Positions 28,301 to 36,208 of a DNA stretch of 45,907 nucleotides are shown in pieces. Location: positions 1 through 45,907 of the IMG/VR virus record IMGVR_UViG_3300027742_000014; one strand, given 5' to 3'. The translations under genes were made by a program, and so were the position numbers. Source of the stretch: a virus. Positions within the stretch are counted from its first letter, which is position 1, and each line of letters opens with the position of its first letter. A model generated the notes under the pieces. The model did no database searches and was not told where the DNA came from. It saw only the letters and a list, made by a program, of their open reading frames with translations.

Positions 28301-29811
28301 ACCAGGAAGAGCTTGAGGCGAAGTTAATTGAGGAATATCCGCTGTTTTTTTTAGAGATGAACCGGGCGCAGGAGCTGTTTATCCGGTGCAAGAACATTAA
28401 TGGGGAGACACCGAGGACGAGATTGTTTGAGGCGGGCAACAAAATCGGGAAATGCACGTCATTTCAAGCACTTATAAGCACTCCATCTGGAGAGTTTAAG
28501 GTGGGCGAGTTGTATAAAAAAGGCAAACCGTTCGATGTTTACGCATGGGATGGGAATAAAAAAGTAATTGCGAAGGCCCACGCTCCGTTCAAGAAAGAAG
28601 GCCTCCACAAGTGTTATCGGATAGAAATGAGTGATGGTCGTGTTATAGAAGCGGCTGATGAACACCTGGTTTTGACTTCCTCCGGATGTTACAGCTTTGT
28701 TCACGACATTTACGAAGCCTTTCAAGCCCATCGGGAGTCCAATTCGGGCACTTTCCCGTCAGTTCCTCTTTTAAATGCTCCCCGTTTGAAGCAAAGAGAA
28801 CAAGATTCTCGATATGATTGTTTGATGGATTGCGATCAAGATGGTGAACAACTTCTCCGGGAAGTACGTAACGACCAGTTTTCTGTTCCATCACGAGATG
28901 GCTCTCAAGAACGTAATTTTGTGTTGCGTAAGGGTGGTTATAGGAGTAAATATATGGGTATTTTCCGACCATTTTTCTCCCACCTTTCCAATTTGTGTGA
29001 CCTTCCCCGTTACGAGGTCCTGTCCGTTGAGTCTTTAGTCCAAGACGCCTACAGGTTCTTTCTACGGTGCATTGGTGGATCCCCAGCTTTTCAGCAATTA
29101 GCCTTTGCTGGAGACATTCAACCTCAACCATGTTCCGAATTTTCTCAATCATTTCTTTCGGGATCCCCTTTGAGTGGTACGGTGATTTCTTCATATAATC
29201 CTCCTTTAGTTGATGGTAATCATATTATAAATATTAATCCTATTGATGTCAAGCAAGAAGTTTACGATTTTACAGTAGAAAAATACCACAATTATTTTGC
29301 CGGGGGGTTAATACATCATAATACGCACGGGGGAATAGCAGAGGATATAGCCCATTCGATGGGATTCAGGCCGTGGTTGTACGAGGATGACCCCGACTAC
29401 AAGATAAAGATAAAAATTCCTAATCAGGGGTTAATTGCGTGTGAGACGATGATGCATTCTGTACCGGAGAAGATTGATCCCACGTTAAGGCTGTTAATTC
29501 CCAAGACCTGTAAGCCCAAATTTAAACCCGGCCCGACAGGAATAACGATTCGTGTCACCTTACCTTATGATTGTAACGGGAAGAAGTGTGGTTCGGTAAT
29601 TCATATTCGCTCTTATGACCAGCAGGCGGATTCATTTGAGGGGATTGATTATGATTGGGTGCATTATGATGAGCCGCCGCCGGAGGAGACATATAAGGCG
29701 GTTGAAAGAGGGAAGGTGGTAACCAATGCTCCAACGTGGTTTACAATGACACCATTGAAAGAAGCATGGGTTTACGATATCCTTAGTTTAAAGGCGAGTG
29801 TAGTGGTATGA
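28288..29811 (+). CDS. Terminase large subunit, ATPase half, interrupted by an intein (507 aa)
   Basis: The exteins are residues 1-55 and 346-507 (217 residues after splicing): phage DNA-packaging ATPase. The Walker A loop AGNKIGK (49-55) is rejoined to T346 by removal of the intein at 56-345. Walker B with the catalytic acid is DWVHYDE (456-462), followed by a TMTP coupling motif (FTMTPLKEAW). The protein stops right after this, where large terminases usually continue into the nuclease domain; that domain is the next gene, overlapping by ATGA. So the precursor must splice and then act with a separate nuclease polypeptide, or the split is a recent change. Confidence 0.88.
   Translation: MAEMNQEELEAKLIEEYPLFFLEMNRAQELFIRCKNINGETPRTRLFEAGNKIGKCTSFQALISTPSGEFKVGELYKKGKPFDVYAWDGNKKVIAKAHAPFKKEGLHKCYRIEMSDGRVIEAADEHLVLTSSGCYSFVHDIYEAFQAHRESNSGTFPSVPLLNAPRLKQREQDSRYDCLMDCDQDGEQLLREVRNDQFSVPSRDGSQERNFVLRKGGYRSKYMGIFRPFFSHLSNLCDLPRYEVLSVESLVQDAYRFFLRCIGGSPAFQQLAFAGDIQPQPCSEFSQSFLSGSPLSGTVISSYNPPLVDGNHIININPIDVKQEVYDFTVEKYHNYFAGGLIHHNTHGGIAEDIAHSMGFRPWLYEDDPDYKIKIKIPNQGLIACETMMHSVPEKIDPTLRLLIPKTCKPKFKPGPTGITIRVTLPYDCNGKKCGSVIHIRSYDQQADSFEGIDYDWVHYDEPPPEETYKAVERGKVVTNAPTWFTMTPLKEAWVYDILSLKASVVV
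28643..29194 (-). CDS. HNH homing endonuclease gene antisense to the intein (183 aa)
   Basis: ATG at 29194 behind AAAGGAGG (29207-29200) and a consensus promoter. Residues ~11-55 form an HTH (EMIEKIRNMVEVECLQQRL, EKLGIHQCTVERTCRRLGL). Residues ~60-150 are an HNH_3 domain: NGEGHTNWKGG, ESHLVMEQKTGRYVLPGEVV, HHLDRNPSNNHIENL, NGEHLKEELTGKCPNW. The last ~25 residues run antisense to intein block B. The whole gene lies inside the intein codons. It probably cuts intein-less terminase genes and so spreads the intein. Confidence 0.92.
   Translation of the reverse strand: MKKSPYHSKGIPKEMIEKIRNMVEVECLQQRLIAEKLGIHQCTVERTCRRLGLKTQRTGPRNGEGHTNWKGGRKMVGKYPYIYSYNHPYATQNYVLESHLVMEQKTGRYVLPGEVVHHLDRNPSNNHIENLVLFASNGEHLKEELTGKCPNWTPDGLERLRKCREQSCNIRRKSKPGVHQPLL
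29224..29252 (-). promoter_or_regulatory. Consensus sigma70 promoter inside the intein's C-terminal codons
   Basis: Reading leftward, TTGACA (29252-29247), a 17-base spacer and TATAAT (29229-29224). It is a full match to the sigma70 consensus, yet these bases also encode intein residues between the linker and block F. Predicted start near 29217, ten bases before the endonuclease ribosome binding site. Confidence 0.85.
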
Positions 29812-30788
29812 GTGAGTTTGATCCCGAAATAGCCGTTATACGTGGTGAAATCTGGGATAATTGCATGGATTGGTGTCATACGTGTGACGTACTCGTTCCT
29901 GAGAACTTTATAAACGAAGACGGCAAGGTTATACGGGGAATTCCGCATTGTCCGAAATGCGGGCGTGTAATGGGGTTTATACCGAAGGCGGGGATAGAAG
30001 AATACCTTAAAAAGCTGGACCCGGAAGAGAGGGAAGCCAGGGAAAAAGGGATATGGTTACATTTAAGTGGTCTGGTTTACAAGGTACTCAGCCGCGAGAA
30101 ACATATTTATGAAGATTTTTCCATTCCTAAAGACTGGATGTTTGTTGAGGGGATAGACCCACATGATGCACGTCCGACACATTGGGGATTTGGTGCGGTA
30201 AGCCCGGAAGAAATAGAAATTTACGACAAAAAGCGTAACAGGATTTACTGGTATGACCAACTACTTTTAAAAGATGGCGATATTAAAGATTTTGTCCGGC
30301 AGATAGAAGCGAGAAGGGCGTTACACGGCTACAAGCAACCCAAAGTAGTTGTGTTGGATGCTAAATTCGGAGCTAAGACAGAATTTGAGCGGAAGACATG
30401 GCAGGGGGAATTGGAGAAAAACGGTATTAAACATATAACTTTGTCACATTCCGCGCCGGGTGATGTGGAATTGGGGCACAAAATAGTAAAAGAATATCTG
30501 AAACTCCAATTTTCTACCTTACATGGTGAAGCAAGGCCGGGAATGGTGTTTGCGAAGGACGGATGCGGAGGTACAGACGGAATTATTCATTCAATGTTCA
30601 ATTATCAGTACAAAGATGACGGCAGGGGCAAACCTGTGGAAAAATATAAGGATTGGAGTGATGTTGTCAGGTATGTAGCAATGGAACAGCCCAAATACCG
30701 AAGCCCGCAGGAAGAAAAGGATAGAGTAACCTATCTTGAAGACAGATTGGGAACAGCGATGAGGCAGCGAAGACACAGTTATGCCTAA
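29808..30788 (+). CDS. Terminase large subunit, nuclease half (326 aa)
   Basis: Begins by ATGA overlap where the ATPase half ends. DPEIAVIRGEIWDN (5-18) is the usual link after the ATPase, a zinc knuckle is inserted (CHTC, CPKC, ~24-52), and the RNase-H-like nuclease follows, with acidic residues in VEGIDPHDARPTHW (first metal ligand region), VVVLDAKFG (second) and a late Asp in KYKDWSDVVRY (third). It cuts concatemers during packaging. As a separate polypeptide it must associate with the ATPase half. Confidence 0.85.
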   Translation: MSEFDPEIAVIRGEIWDNCMDWCHTCDVLVPENFINEDGKVIRGIPHCPKCGRVMGFIPKAGIEEYLKKLDPEEREAREKGIWLHLSGLVYKVLSREKHIYEDFSIPKDWMFVEGIDPHDARPTHWGFGAVSPEEIEIYDKKRNRIYWYDQLLLKDGDIKDFVRQIEARRALHGYKQPKVVVLDAKFGAKTEFERKTWQGELEKNGIKHITLSHSAPGDVELGHKIVKEYLKLQFSTLHGEARPGMVFAKDGCGGTDGIIHSMFNYQYKDDGRGKPVEKYKDWSDVVRYVAMEQPKYRSPQEEKDRVTYLEDRLGTAMRQRRHSYA

Positions 30789-30897
30789 TGAAGATAAAAT
30801 AAAAATGATTGTGCTGATTGTACGGCATATCAAGGGAGTCACCAGCGCTCTTGAAAAACTTATAGAGGTACTGAGGAAAGAAGATGCAAAGTCCTGA
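30781..30897 (+). CDS. Small helical protein between terminase and portal (38 aa)
   Basis: ATG 30781 overlaps the terminase end by eight bases; stop TGA 30895-30897 lies inside the portal start. Helical with a hydrophobic patch (KMIVLIVRHIKGV). It carries the portal's ribosome binding site (GAGGAAAG). Weak start signal of its own. Confidence 0.35.
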   Translation: MPNEDKIKMIVLIVRHIKGVTSALEKLIEVLRKEDAKS

Positions 30898-32692
30898 GCG
30901 AATAGCAACACTGAAATGGTTACTTGATAAACTCAGCAAGGCAGAAGATCACTGTAAGCCTTATTTTGACCGGGCAAAACGATTTTACCGGCTATACAGG
31001 TTCGGGTCTGCTATTGATGATGATGACTGGCCTTATATAAATCGTACCCGGACAAGAGACATCTTCGCTTTTGTCGAAGATTCAACAGCCAATATGGTTC
31101 AGACGCTACTTGGAACCATGCCGTTTTTTTCCGTAATTCCCCGTAAGACTTCTCAGTTAATGCAACAGCATCAACAGATAGACCCCATAAAAATAGGCAA
31201 ACAGATTGAAGTCTGCCTTGATCAGCAGATAAGCCATGAGGATACAGAATTCTTTGAAGAGATAACGGATTATTTTAAAGATGGAGGTATCTTTGGAAAT
31301 GCCTACCTGGGTGTTTATCCAAAGATTGGTGGCAACAGGTATCTTGGCCCGCTTCTCAAAACAGTAGGGTTTTGGGATGTACTTCCGGTTACAAGCGTAA
31401 GGCGGCTATCAAGGGCAAAAGGGGTCTTTGTAAGGGAGTTCATGGGAAAAGACGAAGCAATGGAGCTTGCGGAAACAGTAGGGCTTGAAGGAGCGCTAAC
31501 GGAATTAGGGTCTTTTGCTGGAGGTGGTAGCGTAGAGAAGAAATGGCATGAAGACCTTCTCGCGGAAGTCGGGATTAAAAATTACAACCCTTCGGATGAC
31601 GATATAGAAATTCTACATTATTTCAGTGGCGGTCATGTGATCACAATAGCCAATCGAGCGGTCATTATTCGTGACAGCCGGGAACCGATCCAGAATGCCC
31701 TTGGAGAGCCGATGGTTATAAAACCCTTCCCTTATGATCAACCGATAGTTCAATATAAATACATTCCAGTTCCAGGTGAATTTTTCGGCATGGGAATACC
31801 TGAATCCCTTGAAGTTTTGCAGGAGGACAAAAATCTTATTCGTAGCGCGAGGCGTGACAATATTGATCTTGTAATCCATAAAATACTGAAGGCACGAGCG
31901 GGTGCGGATATAAATTACGATCTTATCCAGTATTATGCCGGAGCTATCTGGCCTATGGAAAACTTAACCGATATCGAAGTCCTCGACCAACCGGATGTTT
32001 CAGCATCGGCCTATAATGAAGAAGACAAGATTCAGTTTGACATGGAAAATGCTTTATCGATGTTTGGGTATGCAAGGGGAATGACACCCACCCATGAAGA
32101 ACGTCCCACTACAGTAATAAAACTTCAGCAGGCGGCGATGAATCGTCTTGACCTCGCGATAAAACTCGCTGAGTTTGGCGTACTTCAAAATATCGCAACG
32201 AGAATAATTCTACTCACAAGACGATATATGTCACAACAGGAATATGAAGCAATAATCGGTGATCGGGACGCCGGGTTCTATCAGTTATCTGAAGCGGATA
32301 TCAGAAGATTTTATCTCTTTAAACCGATGGGGTCAAGCGTAACCCATGTAAAGGAGATTCGGCAACAGCAAATCGCGGCGGCCTCAGCGATACTTGAAAG
32401 GGTGGCTCCGGTGGCAATGTCAGGCCCGGAACCGTTTGTTATTAACTGGTATGAAGCAGCAAGAGCGGGACTTGAAACGCTTGATATAAAGAACATCGAA
32501 CAAATTATTATTAAAATCGAACAGCAGCAGGCAGATGCCATCCTTGACGAGCAGGAAAGGAAGGAAATGCAGATGATAGCCTATGGCGAGGATACGAAAA
32601 ACGTGGCGAAGGCAAAGCTCGAAGGCGCGAAGACAGAAGGTAAGATAATGCTTGAAAGGGTAAAGCAGGAAGGGGACAAAAAAAATGAATAG
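30884..32692 (+). CDS. Portal (head-tail connector) protein (602 aa)
   Basis: ATG behind GAGGAAAG. Podovirus-type portal layout: helical N-terminus (ATLKWLLDKLSKAEDHCKPY), wing with repeated aromatic/acidic segments, conserved middle (VQYKYIPVPGEFFGMGIPES), stem and a long Gln-rich helical crown (RQQQIAAASAILERVAPVA), then a C-terminal Lys/Glu coiled coil. It forms the 12-mer ring for DNA entry and tail attachment. The order terminase-portal-scaffold-capsid is standard. Confidence 0.85.
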   Translation: MQSPERIATLKWLLDKLSKAEDHCKPYFDRAKRFYRLYRFGSAIDDDDWPYINRTRTRDIFAFVEDSTANMVQTLLGTMPFFSVIPRKTSQLMQQHQQIDPIKIGKQIEVCLDQQISHEDTEFFEEITDYFKDGGIFGNAYLGVYPKIGGNRYLGPLLKTVGFWDVLPVTSVRRLSRAKGVFVREFMGKDEAMELAETVGLEGALTELGSFAGGGSVEKKWHEDLLAEVGIKNYNPSDDDIEILHYFSGGHVITIANRAVIIRDSREPIQNALGEPMVIKPFPYDQPIVQYKYIPVPGEFFGMGIPESLEVLQEDKNLIRSARRDNIDLVIHKILKARAGADINYDLIQYYAGAIWPMENLTDIEVLDQPDVSASAYNEEDKIQFDMENALSMFGYARGMTPTHEERPTTVIKLQQAAMNRLDLAIKLAEFGVLQNIATRIILLTRRYMSQQEYEAIIGDRDAGFYQLSEADIRRFYLFKPMGSSVTHVKEIRQQQIAAASAILERVAPVAMSGPEPFVINWYEAARAGLETLDIKNIEQIIIKIEQQQADAILDEQERKEMQMIAYGEDTKNVAKAKLEGAKTEGKIMLERVKQEGDKKNE

Positions 32693-33011
32693 TGCCGATA
32701 TAAAGCGTCAGATTCTTGAAAGCAGTGATGTGACAGGAATTCGTAAGAAAATGCAGACCCCGGAATTCGGACTGAACAATGACGAAATAGTCGAAATGGC
32801 ATATTGCTTTGAGGAAATGGTAAAGACTAAGGGGTGGGTATATATAGAAGCCTATATTCTAAAGAACAGTAATCCCGTAGGTCTTTTATTCGATGATGAC
32901 AATCCTATACGAAAAGGAGAGGCAAGAGCGTTAGTAAAAATTATGCAGTATGTAGATCAGGTGATCAAAGCAAAGAATGATATTTTGAGGCTGCAAGATG
33001 AAAAAGAGTGA
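32685..33011 (+). CDS. Head-region protein, unknown (108 aa)
   Basis: ATG 32685 overlaps the portal end by eight bases. Helical, acidic protein with MAYCFEEMVKTKGWVYIEAY and a charged C-terminal helix (ALVKIMQYVDQVIKAK). Placed where phages often have portal-associated proteins. No family recognised. Confidence 0.6.
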   Translation: MNSADIKRQILESSDVTGIRKKMQTPEFGLNNDEIVEMAYCFEEMVKTKGWVYIEAYILKNSNPVGLLFDDDNPIRKGEARALVKIMQYVDQVIKAKNDILRLQDEKE

Positions 33012-33198
33012 AATAAGGCGACCTCAGATTAGTATAGATGAAGTTATGGATGGCAAGCTGAGTCGAATCCTAAGTCGTATCGAGGATATTCTAAAACCCT
33101 ATCAGAGTTCCGTAGATATAGGGATAGAAAAAGTCAACGGTAAGGTTCTTGGCATTACACTGACAGCAAAAATCAAAGCACTTAATATCGGCTCATAA
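32998..33198 (+). CDS. Small head-region protein (66 aa)
   Basis: ATG 32998 overlaps the previous gene by 14 bases. N-terminal charged helix and a C-terminal strand pair (VNGKVLGITLTAKIKA). Function unknown. Confidence 0.55.
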   Translation: MKKSEIRRPQISIDEVMDGKLSRILSRIEDILKPYQSSVDIGIEKVNGKVLGITLTAKIKALNIGS

Positions 33199-33222
33199 AC
33201 CCGATACGAAAAGGAGCAAATC

Positions 33223-33972
33223 ATGAACGATCTCCCAAATGTGGAAGGACTTGAGAATATAGTCGACCCACCGGACAAAGATCAAGAACCACCGGAAAAA
33301 CCACCGGAGCAAGAAGGCGTTTTCAAAACACTCGAAGACGCAAATGTTGGTTACAAAAATGTGCAAGGTGCATACACTAAATCAACGCAGGAAAATAAGG
33401 AATTACGGGAACAACTGGCAGGTATTCAGGAACAGATAGAGCTCATGAGAATTGGTGGTCAGAATCAACCAGCACCTCAACAGCAGGATTTTGATACTCG
33501 GTACATGGAAAATCCTCAAGAGGCGATACAAACTGTGGTTGATCAAAGAGTCCAGCAACAGGTGCAAGAAGCACAGGTAGCCTCTGTTATCGAAGAAATG
33601 AATATCCAGAATCCAAATGAATTTCAGGAGCGTTACGCGTATGCCAAAATGCTGTCGAATCAGTATCCGCAACTTGTTACATCTCCCGCGGGAGTCAGAA
33701 AACTTTTCGCGTTAGGTGATAAACAAAGAGAATCGGATTTGCGACTCAATGCACAGAAGTCGGTAAATATGCTGTTCGGTGATATTGATATGGATAAATT
33801 AAAAGCTTTGGTTCAGAAATCACCCGGACAATCTTCAATAAACCAAAATGCCTATATGCCAGATACCGCTATCAGAACAGGAATTGAATCTGAGCCGGAT
33901 CATAAAGCCGATATGGAAAGAGCTGCGCAGGAAGGCAATGTAGATAAAGTTCTGGAGGAACTATTCAAATAG
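33223..33972 (+). CDS. Capsid scaffold protein (249 aa)
   Basis: ATG behind AAAAGGAGCAAA. Pro/Glu-rich disordered N-terminus (PPDKDQEPPEKPPEQEG), long Gln/Glu helical centre with coiled-coil character (TQENKELREQLAGIQEQIE) and acidic C-terminus (GNVDKVLEELFK). Composition, length and position just before the major capsid gene are typical for scaffolds. No protease motif. Confidence 0.8.
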   Translation: MNDLPNVEGLENIVDPPDKDQEPPEKPPEQEGVFKTLEDANVGYKNVQGAYTKSTQENKELREQLAGIQEQIELMRIGGQNQPAPQQQDFDTRYMENPQEAIQTVVDQRVQQQVQEAQVASVIEEMNIQNPNEFQERYAYAKMLSNQYPQLVTSPAGVRKLFALGDKQRESDLRLNAQKSVNMLFGDIDMDKLKALVQKSPGQSSINQNAYMPDTAIRTGIESEPDHKADMERAAQEGNVDKVLEELFK

Positions 33973-33995
33973 CCTCCAGAAGGAGGTAAACGATT

Positions 33996-35186
33996 ATGGC
34001 AATGACAAGTACACAATTTATGGCTGCTCCTGGTGGCTTTAGCGCGACCTTATCCAACAAACTGGACAAGATCGATTGCTCACAGGTATTAGCGGCTGTT
34101 TTAAACGCGGATACGGCCCTTCTGGGTCATATCAAAATGGGGGCTGTTGGACACAATATTGAGCATAACTGGATCGAAGATGGCCTTAATCCGGCTTATG
34201 TTCTCGCTTCCTGTACTTCGGTAGGGACGGTTGTATGTTCGACTTACACTACAGCGTCTCTCCAGCGAATCCTGCGGAAGAATGTTATTCTTAATCCGGC
34301 AGGAACCGAAATCAGGTGGCAGTGCGATACGTCTGTTACTTTAAACAGTATTTTTGGCGGTGTTTACGGTTCTACGACATGGGCGAGTTGGACAACGACA
34401 AAATGTTATATTGTCGGAATGCCCTATGCGGATATTGACGCGGCTTCAAGCGATATATCTGTGACGAGGACGAAACGCAGGAACTTTATGCAGGTCTTAG
34501 AAAGGGCGATTGAAATTACCCAAACCCGCTCGAATATGAATATGGAGGCAGTTACCAATGAACTCCAGACTCAAATCAAGCGTAGAACCCTTGAAATCAA
34601 AAGGGAACTCGATATGTCAGTTATCCGGGGGTATGCAAAGGCAACAGGTGCTAATACTTATTCTGGCGCTCATGAACTAAGGACAATGGCGGGTATCATT
34701 CAACTGATACGTGATCCAGACCTTGATTCAGACCCTTCCGATACGCTCGTCACTCAAGTAAGCGGGGCATTAACTATCGCGGGAGTTAATTCGCTGGTGC
34801 ATAAAATATTCGATGAAGGCGGACTGGATGAAGAGGCCTCCCCAATTATACTCGTTGGGGCGAAGCAGGCACGTGTAATAGCCTCGTGGGAAAAGGAACT
34901 GAGACGTGTCGAACAGGGTGAAAGGACAGTGGGGTATTATAGAAATATCTTCCTTTCTGATCTGGGTGTTGAATTTCCCATTGTTCTTGATAGGTGGATG
35001 CCGAATGACAAGTTAATCATACTTGATCGTTCCCGTGTCTCATTAAGTCACCTGGCTAATGACGCGTGGCACATGGAGAAAATGGCAAAGACAGGTCGTA
35101 ACCAGAAATGGCAGTTATCCGGGCAGTATACCCTCGAACTGAGGAATGCTAATGAATGCCACGGCATGCTTTATGATTTGACGTAG
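33996..35186 (+). CDS. Major capsid protein, SU10/HK97-like (396 aa)
   Basis: ATG behind AGAAGGAGGTAAACG. Family features include the N-arm, the central RRNFMQVLERAIEITQTRS and TQIKRRTLEIKRELDMSVIR segments (about residues 160-210), and a C-terminal strand region (AKTGRNQKWQLSGQYTLELR) typical of SU10-type capsid proteins. It builds the icosahedral head. The N-terminal third is rich in Ser, Thr and Cys, offering many possible modification sites near the sugar cassette that follows. Confidence 0.88.
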   Translation: MAMTSTQFMAAPGGFSATLSNKLDKIDCSQVLAAVLNADTALLGHIKMGAVGHNIEHNWIEDGLNPAYVLASCTSVGTVVCSTYTTASLQRILRKNVILNPAGTEIRWQCDTSVTLNSIFGGVYGSTTWASWTTTKCYIVGMPYADIDAASSDISVTRTKRRNFMQVLERAIEITQTRSNMNMEAVTNELQTQIKRRTLEIKRELDMSVIRGYAKATGANTYSGAHELRTMAGIIQLIRDPDLDSDPSDTLVTQVSGALTIAGVNSLVHKIFDEGGLDEEASPIILVGAKQARVIASWEKELRRVEQGERTVGYYRNIFLSDLGVEFPIVLDRWMPNDKLIILDRSRVSLSHLANDAWHMEKMAKTGRNQKWQLSGQYTLELRNANECHGMLYDLT

Positions 35187-35194
35187 GAATGAAA

Positions 35195-36199
35195 ATGGCT
35201 TTTGCGAACAGGCTTAATTACATCGCTGAGAATAAAGATTGGAACACTTTTACAACACAGGTTTCCCAAAATACAGGGAAACATTACGGCGAAGTATGGC
35301 GTGAAAACGCGAAGGCCAACAAAGCAAGAATAAAAGAATGTGGTTGGGCTGCGGAAGAATTGCAGGATGCTCATGAGGGCAAAACGGCAGTTCTTCTCGG
35401 AGCATCACCAGCCATATTAAAGCAGATGGATAAACTAAAGAGTTTGCAGTGGGATGCTGATTTTACCACAATCGGAGTTGCCTCTGGGATAAAAACGTTT
35501 TTTGAGCATGGGCTTATACCACGGTATTGCATGATAGCGGATGCTGATCCCGCGATTGTTCGATTCTGGAAAGATGTGGACATGAGGAAAACCAAGGATA
35601 TTACCTTGATTGCTAATATATGTGTTCATCCTTCATTATTGGATAAATGGCAGGGAGACATCAAGTTCCTTTCGATTCATGTTGGGGTTGAGAATCTTAT
35701 CCGTAAGTTTAAGAAGTGGTTTAAGGATATGAATGGATGTGGCGAATATTTTCCCGCGTTATCTTCACAGTATAACGAAGGTGTGGCTTTTGCCGCGTTA
35801 GTGTTCTGTTGTAAGGTGTTGATATTTGTAGGGAATGAGCTTTCGTTCCCAACACAAAAAGCAGAAGATACATATTATCCCGGGAGGAAGGATATCAAGG
35901 ATACAGTGCAAAGGAAACCGCACATAGACATATATGGAAACACTGTCTATACAAGCTATATGTTACTTTCACTGAAATTCGGACTTGAGGACTTCCTTGG
36001 TAAAATAGCAGACATTGGATGGTATTTAAACGCGACGGAAGCCGGAATATTCGGAGTCTCGGCACGATACGGAAACTTACCGTGGATACAGCAATTGAAT
36101 CTCGACAATGCCATCATGCAGGCAAGATACATAATGGAGAAGGGAGAACCTTTGACCTTTGCTAAACCTACATTAACAGAAACTGTACAGTACAGTTAG
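35195..36199 (+). CDS. Maf/DUF115-type glycosyltransferase-like protein (334 aa)
   Basis: ATG 35195 is preferred over 35189 because AGGA (35185-35188) is better spaced. Residues ~60-120 hold the DUF115 core: KTAVLLGASPAILKQMDKLK, TTIGVASGIKTFFEHGLIP, YCMIADADP. A later VFCCKVLIFVGNELSF strand region completes the fold. In bacteria this domain is found in Maf proteins that transfer nonulosonic acids to flagellin. Here it follows the capsid gene, so virion proteins are the likely acceptors (inference). Paralogous to the N-terminal half of the gene at 37379. Confidence 0.8.
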   Translation: MAFANRLNYIAENKDWNTFTTQVSQNTGKHYGEVWRENAKANKARIKECGWAAEELQDAHEGKTAVLLGASPAILKQMDKLKSLQWDADFTTIGVASGIKTFFEHGLIPRYCMIADADPAIVRFWKDVDMRKTKDITLIANICVHPSLLDKWQGDIKFLSIHVGVENLIRKFKKWFKDMNGCGEYFPALSSQYNEGVAFAALVFCCKVLIFVGNELSFPTQKAEDTYYPGRKDIKDTVQRKPHIDIYGNTVYTSYMLLSLKFGLEDFLGKIADIGWYLNATEAGIFGVSARYGNLPWIQQLNLDNAIMQARYIMEKGEPLTFAKPTLTETVQYS

Positions 36200-36208
36200 G
36201 AGGATATT

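Larger units (their letters stand above)
28453..29322 (+). other. Intein in the terminase Walker A motif (290 aa)
   Basis: First residue Cys56, last residue Asn345, next extein residue Thr346. N-terminal Hint blocks: CTSFQALISTPSGEFKVGEL (block A) and IEAADEHLVLTSSG (block B, with the usual Thr of TxxH replaced by Ala). C-terminal blocks: VYDFTVEKYHNYF (F) and GLIHHN (G). The Hint core totals about 120 residues. The remaining ~165 sense codons (about 28720-29214) lie opposite an HNH homing endonuclease gene on the minus strand and encode no endonuclease motif in sense. Confidence 0.9.

Noticed and set aside
28453-29322. Group I or II intron instead of an intein
   Set aside because: The reading frame is continuous and the ends match protein-splicing blocks (Cys1, HNYF, HHN, Thr+1). 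No intron core is needed to explain the insertion.
29795-29815. Programmed ribosomal frameshift joining the terminase halves
   Set aside because: No slippery heptamer or stimulatory hairpin seen; the ATGA overlap is typical stop-start coupling.
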